Positions 1 through 9,984 of a DNA stretch of 64,000 bases are shown in pieces. Source of the DNA: Streptomyces flaveolus (GTDB taxonomy: Bacteria; Actinomycetota; Actinomycetes; Streptomycetales; Streptomycetaceae); NCBI RefSeq assembly GCF_000716535.1, contig NZ_JNWV01000016.1:62001-126000 (forward strand), written 5' to 3'. The notes under the pieces are model-generated. The model made no database searches. It was not told where the DNA came from and saw nothing but the letters and a program-made list of their open reading frames with translations. The position numbers and the translations under genes were made by a program. How positions within the stretch are numbered: the first letter of the stretch is position 1; each line of letters opens with the position of its first letter.

Positions 1-765
1 CCAGCCGTACTGCGTGGAGGTCTCGTAGCCGTCGACCACGAGGTCGGTGCGGCCGTCGCCGTTGACGTCACCGGCGGTCAGGCTCATCGGGCCGTACGGG
101 TAGTCGTTGCTGCCGGTCAGGATGGGCGGCTTGACGGTGGTGACGCTGCCCGCGGTGCCGGAGCTGCTGATGCCGCCCTTGTAGAGGTAGAGGGTGGCGG
201 AGGAGCTGCCGACGACCAGGTCCGTCTTGCCGTCGCCGTCGAAGTCGCCGGCGGCGAGGTCCTTGCCCCAGTAGTCGTGGGAGGAGACGGCCGGGTCGAC
301 CAGGTGGGCGGACTTGCCGGTCAGGCCGCTCTTGGAGCCGTACAGGATGACGAGGTCGCCGCCGTTGGTGTCGGTGCCGACCTTCTCGAACGGGGAGCCG
401 ACGGCGAGGTCGTCGTAGCCGTCGTTGTTGAAGTCGCCGTAGGCCGTCTCCCGGCCGAAGCCGTCGCCGATCTCGGCGGTGCCGGCCACGCCGGTGGTGT
501 CCTGGCTGATGACGGTGCGCTTGGCGGACGAGACGCCGGTGGACGTGCCGTACAGCACGACGATCTGACCGGCGTCCTTGCGGCCGTTGACGTAGGCGCC
601 GGCTGCCGAGGTGGCGACGTCGCCGATGCCGTCGCCGTTGAAGTCGGCCTTCGCGACCTTGACGGAGTCGGCGGCGGTCGCGGGCGAGGCCGCGAAGGTG
701 AGCAGACCGCCCGTCAGCGCGGCCGCGGTGGCCGTCGCGAGGGCGAGTCGGCGGTGCTTGTGCAT
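1..765 (-). CDS. Secreted FG-GAP/VCBS repeat protein, C-terminus outside window
   Basis: Partial gene of 255 codons; it runs off the left edge, so its C-terminus is not seen. It begins MHKHRRLALAT, a Sec-type signal peptide with a basic N-region, an alanine/leucine core and a likely AxA cleavage site near residue 32. The exported part has at least four FG-GAP-like repeats with calcium-loop cores (DFNGDGIGD, DFNNDGYDD, DFDGDGKTD, DVNGDGRTD), the blades of an integrin-alpha-like beta-propeller. An AGGAGA ribosome site lies 6 nt before the ATG. Such proteins are usually extracellular calcium-binding scaffolds or part of secreted hydrolases; no catalytic domain is visible here, so the activity is unknown. 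Confidence 0.9.
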   Translation of the reverse strand, partial: MHKHRRLALATATAAALTGGLLTFAASPATAADSVKVAKADFNGDGIGDVATSAAGAYVNGRKDAGQIVVLYGTSTGVSSAKRTVISQDTTGVAGTAEIGDGFGRETAYGDFNNDGYDDLAVGSPFEKVGTDTNGGDLVILYGSKSGLTGKSAHLVDPAVSSHDYWGKDLAAGDFDGDGKTDLVVGSSSATLYLYKGGISSSGTAGSVTTVKPPILTGSNDYPYGPMSLTAGDVNGDGRTDLVVDGYETSTQYGW

Positions 766-1353
766 GCGGTTTCTCCTACGGCATGCGGGGGATGCCTGGC
801 GGGCATCCGCAGTCGATGGGGTGCGGACTTCCCGTGTTCGACGCGAGTTGCCCCGCGGTTCACCGGAGGTCGGCGATCAGGAGACCTGCGCCAGGGGGTA
901 AAGGTTGTACGTGAGTTCGGTGATTTTTTCCGGGACCGCTGTGACCGTCGGTGGGCTACGGCCTCTCGGCCCCGGACGTCCCACCGGGTGAGGGCAGGGG
1001 CGCGTGGGACGCCCTGCCGGCTGAACGGGCCGCGCGGGTACGGCAGTCCGCAGCCGGACGCGTGCGGCGCCGGGCCGTCTCCCGTCACCATCGAAGTCGC
1101 CGCGCACCGGCGGAGACGGCGAGCGGCACCGGGCGCTGCCCTGGCCGTCGCGCGGCGGACCGGGCGCGACGATCGGGGCGGTGAAGCCGTCGTCGAGGGC
1201 ACGGCTGTCGTCGGCGGAGCGGCGGAACGGGTACGGCCACCGCGGCGTCGCCCGCATCGGCACCCGTCGGCCGCGAGGCCCCCTCGGCGACCCGGCACCG
1301 AGGCACGGCGGCGACACGCCTGCCCCGGCCGTGTCGTGGGCCAGGATGGTGGC
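766..1353. other. 588-bp intergenic region, no convincing gene
   Basis: Open frames exist on both strands but show no family features, no ribosome site and a poor codon pattern. The part next to 765 must hold the promoter of the FG-GAP gene; an AT-richer patch at about 895-935 (on the minus strand containing TACAACCTTTACC) is the most promoter-like stretch. The right part precedes the ABM gene. I see no repeat or RNA element. Confidence 0.5.
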
Positions 1354-1680
1354 ATGAGCGTAGTGAAGATCAACGTGCTGACCGTTCCCGCCGAGCAGCG
1401 GGAGGTCCTGGAGAAGCGGTTCGCCTCGCGGGCCCACGCCGTGGAGAACTCCGACGGCTTCGAGTGGTTCGAGCTGCTGCGGCCCGTCGAGGGCACCGAC
1501 CAGTACCTCGTGTACACGCGCTGGCGTGACGAGGAGTCCTTCCAGGCGTGGATGGAGGGACCGATGAAGTCCGCGCACCAGGGCGGCGGCGAGGGCGGCG
1601 AGCGGCCGAAGCCGGCGGCCTCCGGCTCGACCCTGTGGTCCTTCGAGGTGGTGCAGCAGGCCGCGCCCAAGAACGCCTAG
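1354..1680 (+). CDS. Antibiotic biosynthesis monooxygenase (ABM) domain protein
   Basis: 108 aa. The beginning (SVVKINVLTVPAEQREVLE) and the central patch with FEWFELLRPV, YLVYTRWRDEESF and AWM match the single-domain ABM fold, a ferredoxin-like dimeric alpha/beta barrel. Members include quinone monooxygenases and heme-degrading enzymes of the IsdG/MhuD type; the substrate cannot be told from sequence. The length is normal for the family. The ATG at 1354 was chosen because it starts the domain directly; the frame stays open further upstream but without domain content. No good ribosome site is visible. It converges on the iron-sulfur gene, with a shared terminator between them. Confidence 0.85.
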   Translation: MSVVKINVLTVPAEQREVLEKRFASRAHAVENSDGFEWFELLRPVEGTDQYLVYTRWRDEESFQAWMEGPMKSAHQGGGEGGERPKPAASGSTLWSFEVVQQAAPKNA

Positions 1681-1720
1681 CGGACACGACGGGCCGCGCC
1701 CGAGACGCCCGGCGGACACG

Positions 1721-1757
1721 ACGGCGCCCCCTGCCTGTGCGGGTCAGGGGGCGCCGT
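1721..1757. terminator. Bidirectional terminator hairpin
   Basis: Perfect 13-bp inverted repeat: ACGGCGCCCCCTG at 1721-1733 pairs with 1745-1757 around an 11-nt loop. It sits between the convergent ABM gene (stop at 1680) and iron-sulfur gene (stop at 1775), so it can serve both. Confidence 0.85.
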
Positions 1758-1774
1758 CGGGTCCGAAGGGCCGG

Positions 1775-4057
1775 TTACTTCACCGGCTCGGGCTCCGGCT
1801 CGCTCTCCGCCTCGGCCTCGCCCGCCGGGTCGACCGGCGTCCTGACGGAGTCGAGCAGGAGCTGGGCGACGTCCACGACCTGGATGGACTCCTTCGCCTT
1901 GCCGTCGTTCTTCTTGCCGTTCACCGAGTCGGTGAGCATGACGAGGCAGAACGGGCAGGCCGTCGACACGATGTCGGGGTTGAGGGACAGGGCCTCGTCG
2001 ACGCGCTCGTTGTTGATGCGCTTGCCGATGCGCTCCTCCATCCACATGCGGGCGCCGCCGGCGCCGCAGCAGAAGCCGCGCTCCTTGTGGCGGTGCATCT
2101 CCTCGTTGCGCAGGCCCGGGACCTTGCCGATGATCTCGCGCGGGGGCGTGTAGATCTTGTTGTGACGGCCCAGGTAGCACGGGTCGTGGTAGGTGATGAT
2201 GCCCTCGACCGGGGTGACCGGGACCAGCTTGCCCTCGTCCACCAGGTGCTGGAGCAGCTGGGTGTGGTGGATGACCTCGTAGTCGCCGCCGAGCTGCGGG
2301 TACTCGTTGCCGATCGTGTTGAGGCAGTGCGGGCAGGTGGCGACGATCTTCTTCGCCGACCTGGGCTTCGCGGACTCGGGGACGACCTTGCCGTCGTCGT
2401 CCAGCTCCTCGCCGAACGCCGTGTTCAGGGCCATGACGTTCTCCATGCCGAGCTCCTGGAACAGGGGCTCGTTGCCCAGGCGGCGGGCGGAGTCACCGGT
2501 GCACTTCTCGTCGCCGCCCATGATCGCGAACTTCACGCCCGCGATGTGCAGCAGCTCGGCGAAGGCCTTGGTGGTCTTCTTGGCGCGGTCCTCCAGGGCG
2601 CCGGCGCAGCCGACCCAGTACAGGTACTCGACCTCGGTGAGGTCCTCGATGTCCTTGCCGACGACCGGGACCTCGAAGTCGACCTCCTTGGTCCACTCCA
2701 GGCGCTGCTTCTTGGCCAGGCCCCAGGGGTTGCCCTTCTTCTCCAGGTTCTTGAGCATCGTGCCCGCCTCGGACGGGAACGCGGACTCGATCATCACCTG
2801 GTAGCGGCGCATGTCCACGATGTGGTCGACGTGCTCGATGTCCACGGGGCACTGCTCGACGCAGGCGCCACAGGTGGTGCAGGACCACAGGACGTCCGGG
2901 TCGATGACGCCGTTCTCCTCGGCGGTGCCGATCAGCGGGCGCTCGGCCTCGGCCAGGGCGGCGGCCGGGACGTCCTTGAGCTGCTCCTCGGAGGCCTTCT
3001 CCTCGCCCTCCATCGTCTTGCCGCCGCCGGCCAGCAGGTACGGCGCCTTGGCGTGCGCGTGGTCCCGCAGGGACATGATCAGCAGCTTCGGGGAGAGCGG
3101 CTTGCCGGTGTTCCAGGCGGGGCACTGCGACTGGCAGCGGCCGCACTCGGTGCAGGTGGAGAAGTCCAGCAGGCCCTTCCAGGAGAACTGCTCGACCTGG
3201 GAGACGCCGAAGACGTCGTCGTCGCCGGGGTCGGTGAAGTCGATCGGCTTGCCGCCGGACGTCATCGGCAGCAGGGCGCCGAGCGAGGTCTCACCGGTGG
3301 CGTTGCGCTTGAACCAGATGTTCGGGAACGCCAGGAAGCGGTGCCAGGCCACGCCCATGTCGGTCTTCAGGGCGACCGTGATCATCCAGATGAAGGAGGT
3401 CGCGATCTTCAGGCCGGCGAAGAAGTAGGTGAGGTTCTGGAGCGTGGAGACGTCCATGCCCCCCAGCCACTTCACGACCGGGTACGAGATGAAGAAGGAG
3501 GCCTCGTAGCCGTCGACGTGGTGCTGGGCGCCTTCGAGGGCGTGCAGCATGAAGATGCAGACGCCGACGATGAGGATGACGCTCTCGACGAAGTACGCCT
3601 GGCCGAAGTTGGAGCCGGCGAAGCGGGACTTGCGGCCCGGCTTGCGCGGGTGGCTCAGCTGGCGGATGACGATCAGGGCGAGGATGCCGATCACCGTCAT
3701 GGTGCCGATGAACTCGACGTAGACGTTGTACGGCGCCCAGTCGCCGAGGACCGGCAGCAGCCAGTCCGCCTCGAACAGTTGCCCGAACGCGTTGACGATC
3801 GTCAGCAGCAGGGTGAAGAAGCCCACCGCCACGAACCAGTGCGCCACGCCGACGATGCCCCAGCGGTTCATCCGCGTGTGGCCGAGGAACTCCTTGACCA
3901 CGGTGAGGGTGCGCTGTGTGGGATCGTTGGTCCGCGTCCCGGCCGGCACCGGCTGGCCCAGCCGCATGAAGTTGTAGATCTGCAGGAGGGCGCGGCCGAA
4001 CAGTGCCACGCCGACCACGATCAGGACCAGCGACACGATGATCGCGGCGAGTTGCAT
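1775..4057 (-). CDS. Membrane iron-sulfur oxidoreductase with CCG domains
   Basis: 760 aa from the ATG at 4057, which has an AGGAG 6 nt upstream. Residues 1-245 carry about five membrane helices of the nitrate-reductase-gamma/heterodisulfide-reductase type. Two 4Fe-4S motifs follow: C302-x2-C305-x2-C308-x3-C312 and C393-x2-C396-x2-C399-x3-C403. The C-terminal half has two cysteine-rich CCG domains (segments VGCAG, HDPCYLGR, GFCCGAGG, ACPFC). This layout matches the actinobacterial HdrD/GlpC-like protein (Mycobacterium Rv0338c family), thought to pass electrons from ETF or similar carriers to menaquinone; that role is inferred from the family. The C-terminus is an acidic Glu/Pro tail. Confidence 0.92.
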   Translation of the reverse strand: MQLAAIIVSLVLIVVGVALFGRALLQIYNFMRLGQPVPAGTRTNDPTQRTLTVVKEFLGHTRMNRWGIVGVAHWFVAVGFFTLLLTIVNAFGQLFEADWLLPVLGDWAPYNVYVEFIGTMTVIGILALIVIRQLSHPRKPGRKSRFAGSNFGQAYFVESVILIVGVCIFMLHALEGAQHHVDGYEASFFISYPVVKWLGGMDVSTLQNLTYFFAGLKIATSFIWMITVALKTDMGVAWHRFLAFPNIWFKRNATGETSLGALLPMTSGGKPIDFTDPGDDDVFGVSQVEQFSWKGLLDFSTCTECGRCQSQCPAWNTGKPLSPKLLIMSLRDHAHAKAPYLLAGGGKTMEGEEKASEEQLKDVPAAALAEAERPLIGTAEENGVIDPDVLWSCTTCGACVEQCPVDIEHVDHIVDMRRYQVMIESAFPSEAGTMLKNLEKKGNPWGLAKKQRLEWTKEVDFEVPVVGKDIEDLTEVEYLYWVGCAGALEDRAKKTTKAFAELLHIAGVKFAIMGGDEKCTGDSARRLGNEPLFQELGMENVMALNTAFGEELDDDGKVVPESAKPRSAKKIVATCPHCLNTIGNEYPQLGGDYEVIHHTQLLQHLVDEGKLVPVTPVEGIITYHDPCYLGRHNKIYTPPREIIGKVPGLRNEEMHRHKERGFCCGAGGARMWMEERIGKRINNERVDEALSLNPDIVSTACPFCLVMLTDSVNGKKNDGKAKESIQVVDVAQLLLDSVRTPVDPAGEAEAESEPEPEPVK

Positions 4058-4103
4058 TGGGGCTCCTGAGGCGGCCTCGGTCTGAACGAGCTGTCTGAGC
4101 TGA

Positions 4104-4130
4104 TCGACATTACTAAGCGGTAACTTATGT
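4104..4130. promoter_or_regulatory. Possible operator upstream of the iron-sulfur oxidoreductase
   Basis: An AT-rich island in a G+C-rich region, containing TTACTAAGCGGTAA followed by CTTATG. The arms TTAC/GTAA and TAAG/CTTA make two overlapping imperfect dyads. It lies about 50-75 bp upstream of the ATG at 4057, in the gap between divergent genes. It resembles TetR-type operators of actinobacterial lipid-metabolism genes; the regulator is unknown. Confidence 0.3.
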
Positions 4131-4257
4131 AGTCCGTCTGAGACTACCCCCATCTTCCGCCGGGATGCAGCAGAGCGCGGGGTGATCTGGGTCGCCGCCA
4201 GCCAATCGGATCGTGTTATTCGTACCGAATTGATACTTTCGCCCCTACCTTAGAGCC

Positions 4258-5277
4258 GTGCTCTACGGGATCGCCGCCGCCACCGCAGCCCTTCTCTTCA
4301 CCGCCGTGCTCGCGGCGGCGCTCCGGCTGCCCGCCCGGAGGGCCGGGATCCTGGACCGGCGCCGGCAGCGGCCCCTGCCCCTCCTCGGCGGTCTCGCGGT
4401 CGTGGTCGTCACCTGTCTGGTCGCCGGAACGGGGGAGTGGACCCGGGTCGCCCCGCTCGGGGACGGGGTCGGGCGGCTGCTGGTGGCGGCCGCCGCCGTC
4501 GCCGGGCTGGGCCTGGTGGCCGACGTGTGGCGGCTCCGCGCGCGCGTGCTCGTCACCGGTACGGCCGTGGCGGCGGTCTGCGTGGTGCCGTACGACGAGA
4601 CGGGGGTGCCGGGCGGGCTGCTGGCCATCGGCTGGATCGTCCTCGCCACCCTCGCCTTCAAGGGGCTCGACCACGCCGACGGGCTGGCCGGGACGGTCGG
4701 GGTGGTCACCGCCTTCGGTGCCGGGGCCTGTGCCGCCGCCGAGGTGATGGACGGGCTCGCCGTGCTGCTGAGCGTGGTCGCCGCCGCGCTCACCGGCTTC
4801 CTGATGCACAACTGGCATCCCGCGCGGGTCGGGCTCGGCGCCTGCGGCTCGCTGTTCACCGGGTTCGTGCTGTCGTCGGCGGTGGTCTTCACGCGCGCGG
4901 GGTACGACATCGGGCCGAGCGCGGCGGTGGTGTTCTGCCTCGGTGCCGTGGCCCTCGCCGACGCCCTGCTCGTGGTCCTCGCCCGGGGGGTGGCCCGGCG
5001 CCCGCTGCTGCGGCGCGGCCCCGACCACCTCGCGCACCGGCTGCGGCGGGCCGGGCTCACCCCGCAGGGGTCGGTGGTGCTGCTGGGGGCCGGCGCCTTC
5101 TCCTCGGTGCTCGTGGGGGTGCTCGTGCACACCGGGTGGACGGGGGACTCGGCCGTGCTCTGGGTGGCCGGTGGGGTGCTCTTCGCCGTTCTCGTCCTCC
5201 TTTTGATTCCTGCCCCGCAGGGCCGACGCCCGCCATCGACGCAGGTCAGCGGGCACTTGCGTGTAAGGAACGGATAA
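4258..5277 (+). CDS. MraY/WecA-family membrane protein with degenerate motifs
   Basis: 339 aa, GTG start, roughly nine to ten membrane helices. Family landmarks are present in order: RPLPLLGGLA (39-48), LDHADGLAG (137-145, matching the NLIDGLDGLA loop) and NWHPARVGLGACGSLF (185-200, matching the N-hPAr-hGD-GSlf loop). Enzymes of this family move a sugar-1-phosphate from a UDP-sugar to undecaprenyl phosphate. Three acidic positions are changed here: the cytoplasmic DD motif reads ADVW (88-91), the DGLDG loop reads LDHADG, and GDxGS reads GACGS (194-198). It may be a non-catalytic relative. No ribosome site precedes the start, which lies just after an AT-rich patch, so the mRNA may be leaderless. 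Confidence 0.75.
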   Translation: MLYGIAAATAALLFTAVLAAALRLPARRAGILDRRRQRPLPLLGGLAVVVVTCLVAGTGEWTRVAPLGDGVGRLLVAAAAVAGLGLVADVWRLRARVLVTGTAVAAVCVVPYDETGVPGGLLAIGWIVLATLAFKGLDHADGLAGTVGVVTAFGAGACAAAEVMDGLAVLLSVVAAALTGFLMHNWHPARVGLGACGSLFTGFVLSSAVVFTRAGYDIGPSAAVVFCLGAVALADALLVVLARGVARRPLLRRGPDHLAHRLRRAGLTPQGSVVLLGAGAFSSVLVGVLVHTGWTGDSAVLWVAGGVLFAVLVLLLIPAPQGRRPPSTQVSGHLRVRNG

Positions 5278-5279
5278 GA

Positions 5280-5300
5280 GTTGAGTCTGGCTGGCTCAGG
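5280..5300. promoter_or_regulatory. Degenerate HAIR half of the dnaK operator
   Basis: GTTGAGT-N7-GCTCAGG, a weaker match to the HspR box CTTGAGT-N7-ACTCAAG (11 of 14 arm positions). It lies 52 bp upstream of the better site. The dnaK promoter region of Streptomyces coelicolor is known to carry several related inverted repeats bound by HspR. Confidence 0.55.
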
Positions 5301-5308
5301 TCTGTTGA

Positions 5309-7215
<1,907 letters not shown>

Positions 7216-7216
<1 letters not shown>

Positions 7217-7872
7217 TGACGGAGGAGACCCCGGGCTTCGAGGAGAAGCCCGACGTCCCCTCCGGCGCCACCTCCGACGACGCCGAGCCGAAGGCCGCCC
7301 CCGAGGAGGGGGCGGCCCCGGCCGGGGACGGACACGCAGAGAACGCCGGTCTGGTCGCCCAGCTGGACCAGGTGCGCACGGCGCTGAACGAGCGCACGGC
7401 GGACCTCCAGCGGCTCCAGGCCGAGTACCAGAACTACCGCCGCCGCGTCGAGCGTGACCGGGTCGCGGTCAAGGAGATCGCCATCGCGAACCTCCTGACC
7501 GAGCTCCTGCCCGTGCTCGACGACATCGGCCGCGCGCGGGAACACGGTGAGCTGGTCGGCGGCTTCAAGTCGGTGGCCGAGTCGCTGGAGACCGTCGCGG
7601 CCAAGATGGGCCTTCAGCAGTTCGGCAAGGAGGGCGAGCCCTTCGACCCGACGATCCACGAGGCCCTGATGCACAGTTACGCGCCGGACGTCACCGAGAC
7701 GACCTGCGTGGCGATCCTGCAGCCGGGGTACCGCATCGGCGAGCGCACCATCCGCCCCGCGCGGGTGGCCGTCGCCGAGCCGCAGCCCGGCGCGCAGACC
7801 GTCAAGGCCGAGGGCGCCGAGGAGGCCCCGGCGGCCGACGACAAGGAGAGCGGTGGCCCGGAAGAGGGCTGA
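7216..7872 (+). CDS. grpE: Nucleotide exchange factor GrpE
   Basis: 218 aa. Its ATG shares the final A of the dnaK stop codon, so translation is coupled. An acidic, disordered N-terminal 40-45 residues leads into the long dimerising helix (QLDQVRTALNERTADLQRL, about 50-90). The C-terminal beta domain follows, with FDPTIHEALM and GYRIGERTIRPARVAV. GrpE exchanges ADP for ATP on DnaK. The C-terminal tail after the domain (about 35 residues, Glu/Ala-rich) is longer than in E. coli, as is common in actinomycetes. Confidence 0.97.
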
Positions 7873-7905
7873 CGTGAAAACCGACGGGAAGGAGGGACGT
7901 CGAGG

Positions 7906-9072
7906 ATGAGCACCAAGGACTTCATCGAGAAGGACTACTACAAGGTCCTCGGCGTCCCCAAGGACGCCACCGAGGCCGAGATCAAGAAGGCGTACCGGAA
8001 GCTCGCCCGCGAGTTCCACCCGGACGCCAACAAGGGCAACGCCAAGGCGGAGGAGCGCTTCAAGGAGATCTCCGAGGCGAACGACGTCCTCGGCGACCCC
8101 AAGAAGCGCAAGGAGTACGACGAGGCGCGCGCGCTGTTCGGCAACGGCGGCTTCCGCCCCGGGCCGGGCGCGGCCGGCGGCTCCTTCAACTTCGACCTGG
8201 GCGACCTCTTCGGAGGCACCGCCCAGGGCGGAGGCTTCGGCGGCGGACTCGGTGACGTCTTCGGGGGCCTGTTCAACCGCGGTGGCACCGCGGGCACGCG
8301 TACCCAGCCCCGGCGCGGCCAGGACGTCGAGTCCGAGGTCACGCTGAGCTTCACGGAGGCCATCGAGGGGGCCACGGTGCCCCTGAGGATGTCCTCCCAG
8401 GCGCCCTGCAAGGCCTGCTCGGGCACCGGCGACAAGAACGGCACACCCCGCGTGTGCCCGACCTGCGTCGGCACCGGCCAGGTCGCCCGGGGTTCCGGTG
8501 GCGGTTTCTCGCTCACCGACCCCTGCCCCGACTGCAAGGGCCGCGGCCTGATCGCCGAGCACCCCTGCCTGGAGTGCAAGGGCAGCGGGCGCGCCAAGTC
8601 GTCCCGCACGATGCAGGTCCGCATCCCGGCGGGCGTGACCGACGGGCAGCGGATCCGGCTGCGCGGCAAGGGGGCGCCCGGCGAGCGGGGCGGCCCGGCC
8701 GGCGACCTGTACGTGGTCGTCCATGTCGGCGAGCACCCGGTGTTCGGACGCAAGGGCGACAACCTCACCGTCACCGTGCCGGTGACGTATCCCGAGGCGG
8801 CTCTCGGCGGCGAGGTGCGGGTGCCGACCCTCGGCGGCCCGCCCGTCACCCTGAAACTGCCGCCCGGCACGCCCAACGGCCGTACCATGCGCGCCCGGGG
8901 CAAGGGCGCGGTCCGCAAGGACGGCACCCGCGGCGACCTCCTGGTCACCGTGGAGGTGCGTGTTCCCACGGACCTGTCGGGGAAGGCTCGTGACGCGCTG
9001 GAGGCGTATCGCGAGGCGACCGCGGGGGAGGACCCGCGGGCGGAGCTGTTCGAGGCCGCGAAGGGAGCTTGA
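7906..9072 (+). CDS. dnaJ: Chaperone DnaJ (Hsp40), full-length type I
   Basis: 388 aa, ATG with a GGAGGGACG ribosome site upstream. The J domain (10-75) contains HPD at 38-40, needed to stimulate DnaK ATPase. A Gly/Phe-rich linker follows, then four CxxCxGxG zinc-binding repeats (CKACSGTG, CPTCVGTG, CPDCKGRG, CLECKGSG) and the C-terminal substrate-binding domains. It acts with DnaK and GrpE. Its TGA at 9070-9072 is followed at once by the hspR start. In Streptomyces this operon copy is usually called DnaJ1, because a second dnaJ lies elsewhere. Confidence 0.97.
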   Translation: MSTKDFIEKDYYKVLGVPKDATEAEIKKAYRKLAREFHPDANKGNAKAEERFKEISEANDVLGDPKKRKEYDEARALFGNGGFRPGPGAAGGSFNFDLGDLFGGTAQGGGFGGGLGDVFGGLFNRGGTAGTRTQPRRGQDVESEVTLSFTEAIEGATVPLRMSSQAPCKACSGTGDKNGTPRVCPTCVGTGQVARGSGGGFSLTDPCPDCKGRGLIAEHPCLECKGSGRAKSSRTMQVRIPAGVTDGQRIRLRGKGAPGERGGPAGDLYVVVHVGEHPVFGRKGDNLTVTVPVTYPEAALGGEVRVPTLGGPPVTLKLPPGTPNGRTMRARGKGAVRKDGTRGDLLVTVEVRVPTDLSGKARDALEAYREATAGEDPRAELFEAAKGA

Positions 9073-9074
9073 GA

Positions 9075-9527
9075 GTGATGGACGGCCGTCGACGTAACCC
9101 GTATGAACTGACCGAGGAGACCCCGGTCTACGTCATCTCGGTGGCGGCCCAGCTCTCCGGACTCCACCCGCAGACGCTGCGCCAGTACGACCGTCTGGGC
9201 CTGGTCTCCCCCGACCGCACCGCCGGCCGGGGCCGCCGCTACTCGGCCCGTGACATCGAACTGCTCCGCCAGGTGCAGCAGTTGTCGCAGGACGAGGGCA
9301 TCAACCTGGCCGGCATCAAGCGGATCATCGAACTGGAGAACCAGGTCGCCGCGCTCCAGTCCCGCGTCGCGGAGCTGGAGGCGGCCCTGGACGGCGCGGC
9401 GGCGGCGATGCGGCAGCGCGAGGCCGCCGTGCACGCCTCCTACCGGCGCGACCTGGTCCCGTACCAGGAGGTCCAGCAGACCAGCGCGCTGGTGGTGTGG
9501 CGGCCGAAGCGGCAGCAGCAGGACTGA
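9075..9527 (+). CDS. hspR: Heat-shock repressor HspR (MerR family)
   Basis: 150 aa from the GTG at 9075; an ATG follows immediately at 9078. GGGAG at 9063-9067 favours the GTG (7-nt gap). The N-terminal MerR winged helix (VYVISVAAQLSGLHPQTLRQ, then YDRLGL and GRRYSARDIELL) is followed by a leucine/alanine-rich coiled coil (about 80-120) and a short hydrophobic tail ending VVWRPKR. HspR represses the dnaK operon, clpB and lon by binding HAIR inverted repeats. Sites of that type are seen here in front of dnaK and clpB. Being the last gene of the operon gives negative feedback. Confidence 0.96.
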   Translation: MMDGRRRNPYELTEETPVYVISVAAQLSGLHPQTLRQYDRLGLVSPDRTAGRGRRYSARDIELLRQVQQLSQDEGINLAGIKRIIELENQVAALQSRVAELEAALDGAAAAMRQREAAVHASYRRDLVPYQEVQQTSALVVWRPKRQQQD

Positions 9528-9543
9528 CGCGCACACGCGCACA

Positions 9544-9576
9544 CGAAGAGGGGCCCGGATTCCGGGCCCCTCTTCG
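9544..9576. terminator. Strong terminator after hspR
   Basis: A 16-bp perfect inverted repeat, CGAAGAGGGGCCCGGA (9544-9559) against its complement (9561-9576), starting 17 nt after the hspR stop. Outer ACA/TGT bases extend it further. It closes the dnaK operon and may also stop transcription of the small minus-strand ORF that ends at 9582. Confidence 0.9.
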
Positions 9577-9581
9577 TCGTG

Positions 9582-9689
9582 TCAGGACGCCGGCTCGCTC
9601 GGCGACATGGCCAGCGGGACCGCGCCGAACAGGGCGCCGGAGGCGGCGAGTACGACGGCCGTGACGGTCGTACGTCTGGCCGAGTTCAT
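9582..9689 (-). CDS. Candidate 35-aa small hydrophobic peptide
   Basis: Minus-strand ORF that begins MNSARRTTVTAVVLAAS and ends SPSEPAS. It has a basic N-region, a hydrophobic core of about 15 residues and a short polar tail, so it looks like an isolated signal peptide or a small membrane peptide. GAGGA lies 4 nt upstream of the ATG. It is not recognised as a named family. Its stop lies 5 bp from the hspR terminator hairpin, which would also stop this transcript. It could be a real small protein or chance; the ribosome site and the neat placement favour a gene. Confidence 0.4.
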   Translation of the reverse strand: MNSARRTTVTAVVLAASGALFGAVPLAMSPSEPAS

Positions 9690-9810
9690 TCGGTCCTCTG
9701 ATCGAGTCGGTGCGCGGCACGCGGCCGTCGTGATCACGACTCGTGTCGAACCGCCGTGGTTGTACGGATCTTTGCCGCTCCCATGAACTCCCTTGACGTG
9801 CGCGGTCCGT

Positions 9811-9821
9811 AAAGAGTCTTT
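9811..9821. promoter_or_regulatory. Small palindrome upstream of the sugar-binding lipoprotein gene
   Basis: AAAGA-G-TCTTT, perfect 5-bp arms, about 165 bp upstream of the lipoprotein ATG in an otherwise gene-free 295-bp gap (9690-9984). A candidate operator or chance; no other clear feature was seen in the gap apart from AT-rich promoter-like patches near 9875-9890 and 9937-9945. Confidence 0.25.
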
Positions 9822-9984
9822 GAAGGGGGTTTCGCGTGACCTCCACAGGTGCAGCGGAGCGTGGTGTTGCGCACTCGTTAAGTGATTCTTCTTGACGCCG
9901 GGTGCGGCCTCCGCGTTGTCTTTTCAGACACCTGGGCCGTATAGCAACGCCCACGTCCGGAACGCACCTGAAGTGAGCCCTCGC

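Noticed and set aside
2087..4069. A 660-codon open frame opposite the iron-sulfur gene
   Set aside because: Mirror of the real gene: third-position G/C of the minus-strand gene keeps the opposite frame open. It has no start context, and its content is a run of Leu/Val/Asp/Arg without domains.
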